From contig NZ_VOJA01000003.1 in assembly GCF_007923265.1 (NCBI RefSeq), positions 310,001 through 374,000 on the forward strand: a stretch of 64,000 nt of DNA, in the 5' to 3' direction. Of this stretch, positions 28,600 through 37,506 are shown one piece after another (the first letter of the stretch is position 1; each line of letters opens with the position of its first letter). The DNA comes from Francisella salimarina. Lineage in GTDB: Bacteria > Pseudomonadota > Gammaproteobacteria > Francisellales > Francisellaceae. The notes under the pieces were generated by a model. The model did no database searches. It saw nothing but the letters and a program-made list of their open reading frames with translations, and was not told the origin of the DNA. The position numbers and the translations under genes are program-made.

Positions 28600-29015
28600 A
28601 TGAAGTTTTGCAGTGTCGAAAAAAACAAATATAACTCAGTAAGAATCTAATTTTGAAAAGGCATTAGAAATTTTAAAGAATAAGACTATAGCAATTGATT
28701 GTGGGTCTAGTTCAGCCTCTTAATTTAAGAGATAATGATTCCAATGTAATAATTGGATAAAGAGAGAATTCTAAGTCATGGGATAAAGTAATCGAAAATA
28801 TTGGGTTGTTGGCGAATTTCTATTCAACATTGCTAAAGCTACGCCTAGAGGTATATTCTCTGATTTATATAATGAAGTGAAAAATGGTAATGAAGCACAA
28901 AGGACTATTCATAAAAATAGTCATGCTGACTATTATCGCAAAGGCATGAAGAGCTAAATTAAATAGCAGTTTGCTAAGCTAGTAAAACAGTTAGATCTCT
29001 TTGTCCTAATAAGTA
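28600..29015 (+). pseudogene. ilvC: Decayed ketol-acid reductoisomerase (ilvC remnant)
   Basis: Conceptual translation in shifting frames recovers KARI pieces. First FEKALEILKNKTIAIDCGS (the Rossmann start). After a frameshift near 28714 come LNLRDNDSNVIIG, an in-frame TAA at 28758-28760, then RENSKSWDK. After a large internal loss near 28815 come FNIAKATPRGIFSDLYNEV and KNGNEAQRTIHKNSHADYY, the family's C-terminal region, with a stop at 28955. An intact ilvC is about 1 to 1.5 kb; under 420 bases remain. The gene order ilvD-ilvB-ilvH-ilvC supports the identity. The rest of the 543-base gap, to 29107, shows no gene. Confidence 0.78.
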
Positions 29016-29107
29016 ATTAAATCATAAAACTGTTTCTAATATTTATCTTATAGAAATTTTACTGATTATAGGGTTTACCAATAGTTATTAATAAATATAT
29101 TATTTAA

Positions 29108-32100
29108 TTAATGTGAGATATTTTTTAAGAATTTCTCTATAAACTCTATTCTTTGTTCGGCAGTTTTAGTGCTTTTTGTGATAAGTAGATCTTGTTCTTT
29201 TGTGATTCTAAAATCAGCGGGTTGAGCTTGAATTAGCTTTATTAGTTTTTGAGTCTCAAATTTAGTAGTGTTAGCAAAATTAATCTTACCAGATGTGGCA
29301 AACATTTTTATTTGTCCAATACCTAAATTTATAGCATCAATTTTTATGTGAGCAATTTTTAAAAGATATAACACTTCAACAGGTAGCCTACCAAAACGAT
29401 CAATAAGTTCAATTTTTATATTTACTAATTCTTTATGATCGGCTTTTGAAATTCGCTTATAAATATTTAATCTAGTATTTACATCACTAATATAGTAATC
29501 AGGAATTAGCGTTGGGATATTAAGTTCAACTTCACAAACAGTTGAGTTAATGACATCTTCAATATTTAGCTCCTTCCCAGCTTTAAGATTAGCAATCGTT
29601 TTATCTAAGAGATCCATATATAGGTTTAGACCTATACCATCAATATTACCACTTTGTTCTTGTCCAAGAATCTCTCCAGCCCCACGAATTTCTAGGTCAT
29701 GATTTGCGAGTGTGAAGCCACCTCCAAGTGAATCAGTGCCACCAATAGCCTCTAACCTTTTTATAGCATCTTTCGTAATACTACCTTCACTAGGAACTAA
29801 CATATATGCGTAAGCTTGATGGTGTGAACGTCCAACTCTGCCTCTTAGTTGATGTAATTGAGCTAAACCTAGATTATTAGCATCTTCGATAATTAAAGTA
29901 TTAGCATTTGGAATATCAATACCTGTTTCAATAATTGTGGTACAAAGTAATATATGATATTTATTATGCTTAAAGTCAAACATAACTTTTTGAATTTCTT
30001 TTTCACTCATCTGACCATGTGCTATAGCTATTCTTAAACGTGGGAATAGTTCTTCAAGAATTTCTTTTTTCTTTTGGATAGTATCGACTTTATTATAAAG
30101 ATAGAAAATTTGTCCACCACGAATGGTTTCACGACTTACAGCTTCACGAATTATATTATTATCATATTCCTTAACAAATGTTTTTACAGATAAACGTTTA
30201 GCAGGAGGTGATGCAATAATTGACAAGTCACGAAGTGCTGAAAATGCCATACTTAAACTACGAGGAATAGGTGTGGCTGACATAGTTAATATATCTATTT
30301 CAGCCTTTAGAGCTTTTAGTTTCTCCTTTTGTGCAACACCGAAACGATGTTCTTCATCAATAATTAATAAGCCTAAGTTATTAAAGTCAATCTTTGAGGA
30401 TATAAGTTTGTGTGTACCAATCACTATATCAACGGTACCTTTTTTGAGATTATCAAAAAGCTCTTGCTGAGCTTTTGCTGTTTTTGAACGAGTAATAACC
30501 TCGATATTTACAGCAGTATTAGCAAACCTATCTTTAAAACTATTGTAGTGTTGTTGAGCTAAAATAGTTGTAGGTACTAGAATAGCTACTTGTTTTTGAT
30601 TTTGAGTTGCTAGAAATGCTGCCCGCATCGCAATTTCTGTTTTTCCAAAACCAACATCACCACAAATTAGTCTGTCCATTGGCTTAGCAGATATCATATC
30701 TTTAAAGACATCATTTATCGCTAAGAGTTGATCAGGCGTTTCTTCATATGGAAAATCTGCACAGAATCGTAAATATTCTTCTTCATCTAAAGAATTGCTG
30801 AATCCTTGTCGCATTTCTCTTTTTGCATATATTTCTAAGAGATTTGCAGCAACATCGATAATCTTTTTTATAGTCTTTTCTTTTTGCTTTTTCCATTTAT
30901 CTGAACCAAGTTTATTTAATGCTATTTTTTCAGTAACAGAAGAGTTATAAATAGAAATTAGATTTAATGAAGTGATTGGCACATAAATTTTTGCATCATT
31001 TGCATATCTTAGAAGTATAAACTCATCTTTTTTACCATTTAATTCAATACTTTCTAAGCCTTCGTATCTGCCAATACCATGATCAATATGGACTACATGC
31101 ATTCCGGGTTTTAGATCTGTCAGATCTTTAAGGTCAACAGTAGGGTGATGATCATGTTCTGATATTTTTGAAGAGTTTTGAATATGCTCGGGAAATAGGT
31201 CAGATTCAGTAATCAGTATAACTTTCTTGTCGATTATTACACCTTCTTGAAAAGGTGAGATAATTAAGCAAAATTTATCTTTGGTTTTAAGAGCATCGTC
31301 AAAACTTTTTGCAATTCTTATATTTAACTGTAACTTATTCAAATGTTCTAAAAGTATCTCACCACGTCCATTCGAATCAGTTGAAAATATAACTTTATCA
31401 AAATTAGAGCTATCTATTAATTTTTGTAAATCCCTAAAAGGATTAGCTAATTTATAGTTTGCTGAGATTTTTTCTAGATGATCTATATTTAGAGTTTTAG
31501 ACTTGGATTTTGGTTGTTGGAACCATTTGATATGTTGATGTTTTTCATACAGATCTTTGACTTCTTTTTGTGAATAAAAAAGTTCTTGATATGGTAAAAC
31601 AGGTCTATCAATATCATGCTTTAACTCGTTATATCTATATTTAACCTCTTCTGAGAATGCTTCAATTGAGTTGCTAATATTGTCAATAAGGTGGATATTT
31701 GCAGACTTTGGTAAGTAGTCAAATAGACTAACAAGTTCAGGATAAAATAATGGTAAATAGAATTCTATACCACTAAAGTATTCATTATTTTTTATATACG
31801 TTGCAATAGTTGAATTTTGCGATTGTTCGCCACATTGTATTTTGAGTTTTTCTAATGCAAAAGAAGTATTTTGTGAATTATAAATCAGCTCATGTGAAGG
31901 CATGATGTTTATAGATTTTATTTCTTTGCCGGAGCGTTGAGTTTCTGTATCTAACTCTTTGATTGTATCAGCTTCATCATCAAAAAGATCAATTCTAAAA
32001 GCTACTTTTGATCCAACTGGGAAAATATCAATAATACTACCACGGATACTAAACTCACCTTTTTCAAAAACATTGTTTACTAAGGTATATCCAGCTTCGG

Positions 32101-32530
32101 TTAGTAATACTTTTTGTTTGGTTATATCTAGAGTATCACCAATCTTGAGTATGAAACTATGTTCTTTGATAAACTTGGCAGGTGGAAGTTTTCTTAATGT
32201 ATTTGAAATACTTGTTATTACTAGAGTATTTTTAGGATTCTGTGTAAGTTTATGCAATATTTCTTGTCTTCTTGAGATAATGTCTATTGCTGCAGAGAAT
32301 CTATCATAAGGTAGTATTTCTAAGTTAGGAAAATAGAATACTTCTATTTTTGAGTCTTTATTTAGATACTTTAATTCATCATAAACTCTATGCGCTTGTT
32401 GAGAGTCTTCAGCAACTATTAGATTAAATTCTCTATTTTGTTTAAGATATTCATTAAACAGAATGCTAAAAGAAGAACCATAAGCATTAGACACAATAGT
32501 ATCTTTTGCAGATATTTGATTATTGAGCAT
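29108..32530 (-). CDS. mfd: Transcription-repair coupling factor Mfd
   Basis: 1140 residues. N-terminal UvrB-homologous domains, the RNA-polymerase interaction domain (DLKPGMHVVHIDHGIGRYEGL), and an SF2/RecG-like translocase core: GDVGFGKTE Walker A, DEEHRFG box, TATPIPR, and the QLRGRVGRSHHQAYAYML motif. C-terminal TRCF domain. It removes stalled RNA polymerase at lesions and recruits UvrA. Full length, no defects seen. Confidence 0.97.
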   Translation of the reverse strand: MLNNQISAKDTIVSNAYGSSFSILFNEYLKQNREFNLIVAEDSQQAHRVYDELKYLNKDSKIEVFYFPNLEILPYDRFSAAIDIISRRQEILHKLTQNPKNTLVITSISNTLRKLPPAKFIKEHSFILKIGDTLDITKQKVLLTEAGYTLVNNVFEKGEFSIRGSIIDIFPVGSKVAFRIDLFDDEADTIKELDTETQRSGKEIKSINIMPSHELIYNSQNTSFALEKLKIQCGEQSQNSTIATYIKNNEYFSGIEFYLPLFYPELVSLFDYLPKSANIHLIDNISNSIEAFSEEVKYRYNELKHDIDRPVLPYQELFYSQKEVKDLYEKHQHIKWFQQPKSKSKTLNIDHLEKISANYKLANPFRDLQKLIDSSNFDKVIFSTDSNGRGEILLEHLNKLQLNIRIAKSFDDALKTKDKFCLIISPFQEGVIIDKKVILITESDLFPEHIQNSSKISEHDHHPTVDLKDLTDLKPGMHVVHIDHGIGRYEGLESIELNGKKDEFILLRYANDAKIYVPITSLNLISIYNSSVTEKIALNKLGSDKWKKQKEKTIKKIIDVAANLLEIYAKREMRQGFSNSLDEEEYLRFCADFPYEETPDQLLAINDVFKDMISAKPMDRLICGDVGFGKTEIAMRAAFLATQNQKQVAILVPTTILAQQHYNSFKDRFANTAVNIEVITRSKTAKAQQELFDNLKKGTVDIVIGTHKLISSKIDFNNLGLLIIDEEHRFGVAQKEKLKALKAEIDILTMSATPIPRSLSMAFSALRDLSIIASPPAKRLSVKTFVKEYDNNIIREAVSRETIRGGQIFYLYNKVDTIQKKKEILEELFPRLRIAIAHGQMSEKEIQKVMFDFKHNKYHILLCTTIIETGIDIPNANTLIIEDANNLGLAQLHQLRGRVGRSHHQAYAYMLVPSEGSITKDAIKRLEAIGGTDSLGGGFTLANHDLEIRGAGEILGQEQSGNIDGIGLNLYMDLLDKTIANLKAGKELNIEDVINSTVCEVELNIPTLIPDYYISDVNTRLNIYKRISKADHKELVNIKIELIDRFGRLPVEVLYLLKIAHIKIDAINLGIGQIKMFATSGKINFANTTKFETQKLIKLIQAQPADFRITKEQDLLITKSTKTAEQRIEFIEKFLKNISH

Positions 32531-32576
32531 TAAAATTTAGTAGATTAGAAATTATTAGAATAAATAATAATATAAA

Positions 32577-33263
32577 TTAGTCTCTATCGCCAGCTACAGC
32601 ACCAAAGATTTGTAGTAGAGTTACGAAGATATTAAATAAAGAAACATATATATTAACTGTTGCTAGGATATAGTTAGTTTCTTCACCTCTTACGATAGCA
32701 TTTGTTTGCCATAAGATAAATCCACCAGAGATAAATGCAAACACTAGCGAAATTACAAATCCTAAAGCAGGTATTTGTAAGAAGATGTTAAGTACTAAAG
32801 CAACTATTGCAACAATAGCACCTATAGCACAGAATGATCCTACTCTATTAAAGTTTCTAGCAGGGCTCATAGCAACTGCAGATAGACCTAAGAAGATTAG
32901 GCCTGTAGTACCAAAAGCCATCATTATAAGTTCAGCGCCATTTGAAAATTGCTGAATGTATAAGTTTAGAATTGGACCTAATGAGTACCCTAGTAAACCA
33001 GTTAATGCGAATGTTAAAACTATTCCCATAGGAGAGTTTTTAGTAGCATTGATACCAAACAATAAACCAATATAAACTACAAGCATTAGTATAGGATTTA
33101 ACACTGCAGTGCCTGAGCTCATAGCAACAAAAGCCATCAAAGCACTAAATAACAATGTCATTGACAGTAACCAATATGTATTTCTAAGAACTCTATTAGC
33201 TCTTAGTACAGACTCTTGTGATAGGGAGTCTATTATACGAGTATTATTTTCAAAGTTATTCAT
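32577..33263 (-). CDS. BI-1/YccA family inner-membrane protein
   Basis: 228 residues with about seven hydrophobic helices and a charged N-terminal lead (residues 1-30). The layout and TM blocks (WLLSMTLLFSALMAF, LLFGINATKNSPMGIVLTFALTGLLGYSLGP) match the Bax-inhibitor-1/YccA family. In E. coli YccA modulates FtsH. A link to HflKC encoded 12 kb away is only a possibility. Confidence 0.9.
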   Translation of the reverse strand: MNNFENNTRIIDSLSQESVLRANRVLRNTYWLLSMTLLFSALMAFVAMSSGTAVLNPILMLVVYIGLLFGINATKNSPMGIVLTFALTGLLGYSLGPILNLYIQQFSNGAELIMMAFGTTGLIFLGLSAVAMSPARNFNRVGSFCAIGAIVAIVALVLNIFLQIPALGFVISLVFAFISGGFILWQTNAIVRGEETNYILATVNIYVSLFNIFVTLLQIFGAVAGDRD

Positions 33264-33377
33264 TTTTTCTCCTTTTTTAAATGTTTTATATATGAATAAA
33301 ATTCAATCAGATCTGATTATAGCATATTTGTATACTCTTAAATATGGGGCGAGAAGCTAAATTTACAAGAAAATTAT

Positions 33378-34637
33378 TTATAGGCTAATAGAAATATCAT
33401 ATAAGAAGGATACGAATATTAAAGAAGAAAATATTAGGTACAGCAGACTAGTTGTGATAACTTCGTTTTTCCCACCAGCAAGTATTTTACCTAATGAAAA
33501 ATATATAGGTACAATAAAAATATTTAAAACCAAAGCTAGTATTGTTGCCACAATTAGAGCTAGGTTACAAAAGAGAGTATTGTTTGTGAAAATGGCTATC
33601 ATTAAAATAAAAACTCTTAAGGTTTCTATGTAGAGCATTGTCTTTATGATGTGAGACTTCGTAATTGATTCTATACGTAAAGTTATTAGTTTGAATCGCC
33701 ATCCAAAATATATGATTATGCATATAAAGTATCCTGCTAATAAAAATGAGAATGTACTTAAAGGAGAGTTAAGATATTTTGGATCTACTACATTTTCATA
33801 TCTAAGAAAACTAAGATAAAAGATTTTATTCGCTGCTAGAAGTCCTAGACTAAAATATATGTATTTTAGGAGGTTTGTACCACTTTCTTTATTATTTGAG
33901 ATGGTAAGGATATGAAGATATATCAAAGAAATTGGTAATATGACCAAATTTATACTACTAAATACATTTAGGTTTTGTAATAAGTAAAATAAAACAAAAG
34001 AGAATATAAAGAATATTAATAATACTCCATAAAAGCTAATATCAATTCGTTCAGTTTGGTTTGTTAGAGATGTGTTAAGTTTGTAGCTGTTCTTTAAGAA
34101 AAAAACTAGTAAAAATATAGCTATGAATAAATAAAATATTTTAAAATTATATAAGTTTTTAAATATTGTAATATAGGTGATAATACCTATTGCTATACCA
34201 AGTAAAGCGCTAGAGTACACGCCTATAAACCCATACATTCTACGTAAATCTGTTTTTAGATAAAAAGCACTTAAGTTAAAAAGAAGATTAACTATTACTA
34301 TAGCTATTCCAATCCATAAGACAGAACAGCTAAATAATGTTATGTTATCAATGAATGAGAGAATCATAGCTATAATTATAAGCTGTAGTCCATGAACTAT
34401 TGATTTAGTTGAACCAAAAAGATAGTTGCTGATACAGCCAAAAATTCCAGCAAAAAAAATGACAAAGAGATAGTCATTCCTATTATAGAATAAATCAATA
34501 TCACCATAACTATTTAGAATAGTCATGAAAGGTCCAATACATAAGCACAGGCAAAATGTCATAAAGGCAATGATATGTAGACCCTTAGGTTGCTTAAAAT
34601 GAATATTTACTTGAGATATTTTTTTAATATTTCTCAT
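33378..34637 (-). CDS. Twelve-helix membrane carrier, divergent POT/MFS-like
   Basis: 419 residues, nearly all hydrophobic, with about 12 membrane segments. The start, KQPKGLHIIAFMTFCLCLCIGPFMTIL, recalls the PkGLyil...GpfmtiLy opening of POT peptide carriers, but no POT signature motif remains. Family placement is tentative and substrate unknown. The stop and start positions at 34637 abut the DUF1841 gene, so they are likely co-transcribed. Confidence 0.6.
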   Translation of the reverse strand: MRNIKKISQVNIHFKQPKGLHIIAFMTFCLCLCIGPFMTILNSYGDIDLFYNRNDYLFVIFFAGIFGCISNYLFGSTKSIVHGLQLIIIAMILSFIDNITLFSCSVLWIGIAIVIVNLLFNLSAFYLKTDLRRMYGFIGVYSSALLGIAIGIITYITIFKNLYNFKIFYLFIAIFLLVFFLKNSYKLNTSLTNQTERIDISFYGVLLIFFIFSFVLFYLLQNLNVFSSINLVILPISLIYLHILTISNNKESGTNLLKYIYFSLGLLAANKIFYLSFLRYENVVDPKYLNSPLSTFSFLLAGYFICIIIYFGWRFKLITLRIESITKSHIIKTMLYIETLRVFILMIAIFTNNTLFCNLALIVATILALVLNIFIVPIYFSLGKILAGGKNEVITTSLLYLIFSSLIFVSFLYDISISL

Positions 34638-35068
34638 TATTTAAGTACTAACTCTTGTAATTTAGTTAAATAATTCTGTTCATCTGGTAGAGTATTGTAT
34701 TTTTGTGACAGCCACATTTCCTCTGCTAGATAGTCTATCATAAGATGGTGTACTTTATGCTCATCATTGTTGTTTTTACTAAGTAGCTGATGATATGTGG
34801 TATTTATCCCGATAGGGCGATTAGTTTGTACTTGTTCAATAATTGCTAAGTGAAGGCTAATATGCAAAAAAGGATTTATTTGTCCCATTTCAGGCGAATA
34901 ATCTTTGTCAATGTTTTCAATAGTAATTTGTTTATGATACTCAGGGTGTAACTCTATTATTCTAGATATTTGTTCTTCAATGGCTGTGAGTGGTTTTTTA
35001 TCTAAAAACTTAGCCCAACTATCTATAAAAAGCTTACGAAGTTCATATCTGTCTTGAGAGAGAATCAT
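34637..35068 (-). CDS. DUF1841 family protein
   Basis: 143 residues, cytosolic. The block MGQINPFLHISLHLAIIEQVQTNRPIGI is characteristic of DUF1841, a proteobacterial family often found near nth, as here. Function unknown. It overlaps nth by 4 bases. Confidence 0.85.
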   Translation of the reverse strand: MILSQDRYELRKLFIDSWAKFLDKKPLTAIEEQISRIIELHPEYHKQITIENIDKDYSPEMGQINPFLHISLHLAIIEQVQTNRPIGINTTYHQLLSKNNNDEHKVHHLMIDYLAEEMWLSQKYNTLPDEQNYLTKLQELVLK

Positions 35069-35703
35069 AAATATTTTTCCTTATCCTTAAATTCACAGTA
35101 CTCAAAAATTATACAATTACGACATTTTGGTTTTTGAGCTGTGCATATATATCTACCATGTAGTATTATCCAATGGTGTGCATCTTGAAGATACTGTTTT
35201 GGAATTACATGTAAAAGTTTTTTTTCAACTTCATTGACATTTTTACCTTTGGCTAACGGTATACGATTTGTAAGTCTAAAAATATGAGTATCAACCGCCA
35301 TAGTTGGTTGATTAAATGCTGTGTTAAGAACTACATTTGCAGTTTTTCTACCGACACCCGCTAGAGATATTAGATCATCGAAGTTATCAGGAACTTGGCT
35401 ATCAAATTTTTCGATTAAATCTTTACATGTTGCGATCACATTTTTTGCTTTAGTTTTATATAACCCAATAGATTTAATATATTGGGCTAACTTTTGTTCT
35501 CCAAGAGCATATATTGCTTCAGGAGTATTAGCTATTTTATATAAAACTTGTGTTGCCTTATTCACACTGACATCTGTTGCTTGAGCTGATAAAATAACCG
35601 CAATTAATAGTTCAAAATTAGAACTGTATTCAAGTTCAGTTGTTGGGTTGGGATCATTTTTTTTCCAAGTTTCAAAAATTTGTATTCTTTTTTGTCTATT
35701 CAT
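35065..35703 (-). CDS. nth: Endonuclease III
   Basis: 212 residues. A base-excision-repair glycosylase/AP lyase for oxidised pyrimidines. Helix-hairpin-helix LAGVGRKTANVVLNTAF with the catalytic lysine in GRKTA and catalytic aspartate in VDTHIFRL; [4Fe-4S] cysteines CTAQKPKCRNCIIFEYC (C-x6-C-x2-C-x5-C). It sits two genes downstream of an rnfB-like gene, echoing the E. coli rsx-nth order. Confidence 0.97.
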   Translation of the reverse strand: MNRQKRIQIFETWKKNDPNPTTELEYSSNFELLIAVILSAQATDVSVNKATQVLYKIANTPEAIYALGEQKLAQYIKSIGLYKTKAKNVIATCKDLIEKFDSQVPDNFDDLISLAGVGRKTANVVLNTAFNQPTMAVDTHIFRLTNRIPLAKGKNVNEVEKKLLHVIPKQYLQDAHHWIILHGRYICTAQKPKCRNCIIFEYCEFKDKEKYL

Positions 35704-36117
35704 TTAAATCACAAATATAAATATATAAAGCCATATAAGCAATATTGTTGGAACTAATGTTATAAGCATTTTATTGCGAGCTTTATTAGTTAATTCTAGC
35801 TTAATCTTATTGAAGTCATTTTCTATGTTAAGAGTTTCTTCGTTATTAACTTTAGCAATCTCAACATACGTGCCAAAAATATAAGCTATTGGAGCTACTA
35901 TTAGATCTATATCTGAAGTTCCTTTTTCTATATTAAAAATTGTTTTTTTACAAAGTTTGAAATTAGCTTGAATATTTAAGTCTTCATCTGAGCTATATTT
36001 TATATCTAAAGACTTGCCATTTTTTATTTTACCTATGATTTCACCATTAATAGATATATATATGTAGCCAAAACCATACTGAAAGTTTTTTGTTCTATGT
36101 ATTCTAACCTTCCTCAT
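35704..36117 (-). CDS. Small C-terminally anchored protein of unknown function
   Basis: 137 residues: a beta-rich soluble part (IHRTKNFQYGFGYIYISINGEIIGKIKNGKSLDI reads as a PEGA-like or carboxypeptidase-regulatory-like sandwich) and one C-terminal membrane helix (about 116-136). A middle hydrophobic patch (DLIVAPIAYIFGTYVEI) may be a second weak segment. The family is not recognised. Adjacent starts and stops put it in the rnfB-nth operon. Confidence 0.7.
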   Translation of the reverse strand: MRKVRIHRTKNFQYGFGYIYISINGEIIGKIKNGKSLDIKYSSDEDLNIQANFKLCKKTIFNIEKGTSDIDLIVAPIAYIFGTYVEIAKVNNEETLNIENDFNKIKLELTNKARNKMLITLVPTILLIWLYIFIFVI

Positions 36118-36119
36118 TT

Positions 36120-36740
36120 CTATAAAGCCTTTTTCTTTCTATTTTTATATTTTGCTAATGAAGCTGCAATATAAGCCTTTTTATCTATTTCTTGAGCAGT
36201 AGCAATATTTTTATAGACAGCTCTTTGCTTGGCTTTTGTTTGACTTACTCTATATTTGTGGTATTCATATCTATCTCTGAAATGATTCTTCTGGTGAGTA
36301 TACTGTTTCTCATAAAGATTATCAGGTTGCATATCTGTAGCTAAATCAACTAGAGATATACAATCCATAGGACATGGTTCAATACAAAGTTCGCAACCAG
36401 TACATTCTGACTCAATTATAGTGTGCATCAGTTTTTTTGAACCAACAATAGCATCAACAGGACATGCAAGTAAACATTTCTCACAACCAATACACATAGA
36501 CTCATCAATCTTTGCTACAGCACGAGGTTTGTGTTGACCAAGTGAGTCATCAAGTGGTATCTCAGGTTTATTTAAAAGTTTAGATAATTCTTTTAAAGTC
36601 TTTTCTCCGCCGGTTATACACTTATTATGATTTTCGCCATTCGTAATAGCTTTAGCATAACTATAGCAGTCATCATAAGTACATTTTTGGCACTGTGTTT
36701 GCGGTAATATTTTATCTATTGCTTCTATGGATATAATCAT
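36120..36740 (-). CDS. RnfB-like ferredoxin protein without a membrane anchor
   Basis: 206 residues. N-terminal Fe-S motif with Cys17, Cys20, Cys25 and Cys41 (CQKCTYDDCYSYA...C), then two [4Fe-4S] ferredoxin motifs, CIGCEKCLLACP and CTGCELCIEPCP. RnfB/RsxB normally has an N-terminal membrane helix and functions with RnfACDGE; here the helix is absent and no other rnf gene lies in the window. The C-terminal 60 residues are basic and charged. A soluble electron carrier, perhaps serving Nth or an oxidoreductase, is an inference. Confidence 0.85.
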   Translation of the reverse strand: MIISIEAIDKILPQTQCQKCTYDDCYSYAKAITNGENHNKCITGGEKTLKELSKLLNKPEIPLDDSLGQHKPRAVAKIDESMCIGCEKCLLACPVDAIVGSKKLMHTIIESECTGCELCIEPCPMDCISLVDLATDMQPDNLYEKQYTHQKNHFRDRYEYHKYRVSQTKAKQRAVYKNIATAQEIDKKAYIAASLAKYKNRKKKAL

Positions 36741-36741
36741 T

Positions 36742-37386
36742 TTAATATAGTTCTATATTTGTTTTGGTTTCTATACTTTTTATGTAACTATTAATATTAT
36801 CAGGAACCTCAAGTAAATCCCTAGCCATGGTTAGTATGAAGAATATTGGAAAAATATTTATATCATCCCAAGAAAAATTATCTCCATTGATGAAAGGTAT
36901 TTTGACAAAAGGTTCTATCTCTTTGAGGATTTTATTAATTTCTAAAATTGAGTCGTAGGGAGGATTTTTAAGTAAAGAATCAAAATCCCCAATGTATTGA
37001 GATTTCTTGTTTATAAAATACTCTTTTGCACTTTGTGTTGGGAAATCACATTCATTACGAGGGTGATGAGGAATGCGAGGGTATACTATCCTACGATAAT
37101 GCTCAGCTAGTTTAGCAACAGACTCTTTGGCGTAATTATCAATCGTTGATTCTGCTATCTCAAAATTTTGAGTGCGGGCTATAAACTTACAGATTTCATC
37201 ACTCTCTATTATAAAAGTACCATCGTCTTTCTCTAGAAAAGGAACTTGCTTAGAGCCAATTCTGTCTATATGAGATTTTTCATCATCATTCGCTAAGATT
37301 ATCATCTCATAGTCTAATTTGCTAAGATCTGCCACTAGTCTAACTTTTATACAATACGGGCAGTGATGGTAAAGATATATTTTCAT
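36742..37386 (-). CDS. grxB: Glutaredoxin 2 (GST-fold)
   Basis: 214 residues. N-terminal thioredoxin fold with CPYC (YHHCPYCIKVR) and cis-proline VPFL, then an all-helical GST-like domain. Matches Grx2 in length and layout. Reduces disulfides with glutathione. It abuts the rnfB-like gene. Confidence 0.93.
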   Translation of the reverse strand: MKIYLYHHCPYCIKVRLVADLSKLDYEMIILANDDEKSHIDRIGSKQVPFLEKDDGTFIIESDEICKFIARTQNFEIAESTIDNYAKESVAKLAEHYRRIVYPRIPHHPRNECDFPTQSAKEYFINKKSQYIGDFDSLLKNPPYDSILEINKILKEIEPFVKIPFINGDNFSWDDINIFPIFFILTMARDLLEVPDNINSYIKSIETKTNIELY

Positions 37387-37506
37387 ATTTTATTAGTATT
37401 TTCAAATCTATGAGGCTAATTATATCATTTATCACAATTAGATAAATGTCTTAAAACATTATTGATATGAGATATTTTTAGTGATTATAATTATTTTTAA
37501 TAGATA

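Noticed and set aside
30123-30470. Open reading frame of 115 codons on the plus strand inside mfd
   Set aside because: It is antisense to a well-conserved mfd region; composition follows the mfd frame and no ribosome binding site or family is visible.
31959-32309. Open reading frame of 116 codons antisense to mfd
   Set aside because: Same reasoning: a shadow of conserved coding sequence on the other strand.
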